Shown here: positions 62,958-64,000 of the stretch, piece by piece | Layout of the letters: each line of letters begins with the position of its first letter | Position numbering within the stretch: position 1 is the stretch's first letter | Position numbers and translations under genes: made by a program | Assembly: GCF_932294415.1 (NCBI RefSeq) | Contig: NC_065544.1 | Coordinates: forward strand, 32,149,210-32,213,209 | Direction: 5' to 3' | Length of the DNA: 64,000 nt | Source: Quercus robur | Taxonomy: Eukaryota > Streptophyta > Magnoliopsida > Fagales > Fagaceae | Notes under the pieces: generated by a model | The model's database searches: none | Told to the model about the DNA's origin: nothing | Seen by the model: the letters and a program-made list of their open reading frames with translations, nothing else

Positions 62958-63055
62958 CAAATTCCAAAAAAAACACACAAGTAGTGAGAAGAATAAGTTG
63001 AGGCTACAAATTCCAAAAAACACAAACAAGTAGTGAGAAGAATGAGTTGAGGCAA
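62958..63055. repeat. Two copies of a 49-bp unit
   Basis: CAAATTCCAAAAAA ... AAGTAGTGAGAAGAAT ... GTTGAGGC occurs at 62,958 and again at 63,007, with few differences. Confidence 0.85.
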
Positions 63056-63395
63056 CAACGCAAATAGAATTTGAAGGTATTTAATAAAATATTTCTTTTT
63101 ATTAATGTCATTATCTAATGAGATAATTAACAATACAAACACTCATAGGATGGATTTTAATATTCTGTCTTTATCAAAATTTGTTCATATTTCTTTTCAA
63201 AGATCCATTGTTTTTTTTAGTACTTCACTGGCCTTTTTTTCTTCTTTTTTTTTGTACTTCGTCGTATTCGCTTAGATAAAGTTTTAGTTTAATTGTTTTC
63301 AGAATTATATTTTCCTTTATTCTAATTTTTTAAGTTGGTATTTTATTTATTTCATTGTTCCATTCTTTTGCTTGAAGGAATTTTCATTTTTTTTT

Positions 63396-63892
63396 CTCTT
63401 ATATATTTCATTTGAATGTTGTTGATTAGATTTAAAAAGAAGGCACAAGTACTTTACCCTCGCTGTCCATCAACGATTATACTGTTTAGTTATTTAGCAC
63501 TATGGAAATTAATTTCTTAATTATGCTACTGCTACTTTGATTAGGTTTGTCACTCAAGCTAATTTCAAATTCTTAATTCAATGATTGCATAATTACTAAC
63601 CTTTGAACATCAGTAAAAATAAGGGAATCAACGATTATACTTCATTTTTTTTTTTTTTTTCTCTTATGTATTTCATTTGAATGTCATTGATTAGATTAAT
63701 AAGAAGGCACAAGAACTTTACCCTTGCTGTCCATCAACGATTATGCTGTTTAATTATTTAACACTATGGAAATTGCTTTCTTGATTATGCTATTGCTACT
63801 TTGATTAGATTTATCACTCAAGTTAATTTCAAATTTTTAATTCAATAATTGCGTAATTTCTAACCTTTGAACATCAGTAAAAATAAGGTAAT
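63396..63892. repeat. Tandem duplication, about 265 bp
   Basis: CTCTTATATATTTCATTTGAATG at 63,396 and CTCTTATGTATTTC at 63,661 begin copies that run together for about 235 bases, sharing CTGTCCATCAACGATTAT, CACTATGGAAATT and AACCTTTGAACATCAGTAAA. They are clearly diverged. Origin unknown. Confidence 0.85.
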
Positions 63893-64000
63893 CTATTTTG
63901 TGATTGGAAAAAATGACACCCCAAATTGAGATGAATGAAAAATTAAAACACTAAACCAAATAAATAAAGATAGCCTCATCACACGCGCAAAGCATGTGTG

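Larger units (their letters stand above)
62691..64000. other. AT-rich end of the window with tandem duplications
   Basis: No gene. Two tandem duplications are listed separately. Otherwise T-rich and A-rich intergenic DNA. Confidence 0.5.

Overview
The window is nuclear DNA of a flowering plant, very probably a woody eudicot. It holds two spliced genes with plant-type introns. The LTR and LINE elements are plant lineages (Tat-type Ty3/gypsy, Ty1/copia, L1-type LINE with RNase H), and the non-coding DNA is AT-rich. The style of the repeats suggests Fagales, but that is only a guess. No bacterial, organellar or CRISPR-like features were seen.

Layout. About 0.5-6.7 kb: a full-length but decayed L1-type LINE on the minus strand, bounded by a 14-bp target-site duplication (TSD). 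8.8-16.4 kb: a six-exon ERV1 gene (FAD-linked sulfhydryl oxidase, 201 aa deduced) whose introns carry a hAT-like MITE, a 5'-truncated LINE and a SINE-like piece. 16.4-19.5 kb: the ERV1 3' flank and two MITEs. 19.5-41.4 kb: a decayed minus-strand Ty1/copia element split by two later insertions. These are a gag-only element with SIRE-like gag (22,097-28,279, minus strand) and a Tat-lineage Ty3/gypsy element (29,164-40,121, plus strand). 42.0-44.2 kb: the ribosomal protein L38 gene (RPL38), with an ATG-only first coding exon. 44.5-47.9 kb: a probable non-autonomous DNA element into which a solo LTR has inserted. 47.9-62.7 kb: a second copy of the ERV1 3' flank, split by a second Tat-type Ty3/gypsy element (48,306-62,544). 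The last 1.3 kb is AT-rich with two tandem duplications.

How it fits together. Only ERV1 and RPL38 look like working host genes. ERV1 is the oxidase of mitochondrial intermembrane-space disulfide relay, and RPL38 is a large-subunit ribosomal protein. Most of the rest is transposon in several layers, and the order of insertion can be read from nesting and TSDs. The most interesting feature is shared by the two Tat elements. Each carries, between pol and the 3' LTR, an antisense protein-coding cargo gene with no role in ordinary retrotransposition. The cargo is of a different family in each: a gypsy-type Transposase_28-like protein with two predicted introns in one, and a plant mobile domain (PMD) protein in the other. 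Most in-frame stops in the elements are TAG or TGA, as expected from C-to-T decay of methylated DNA.
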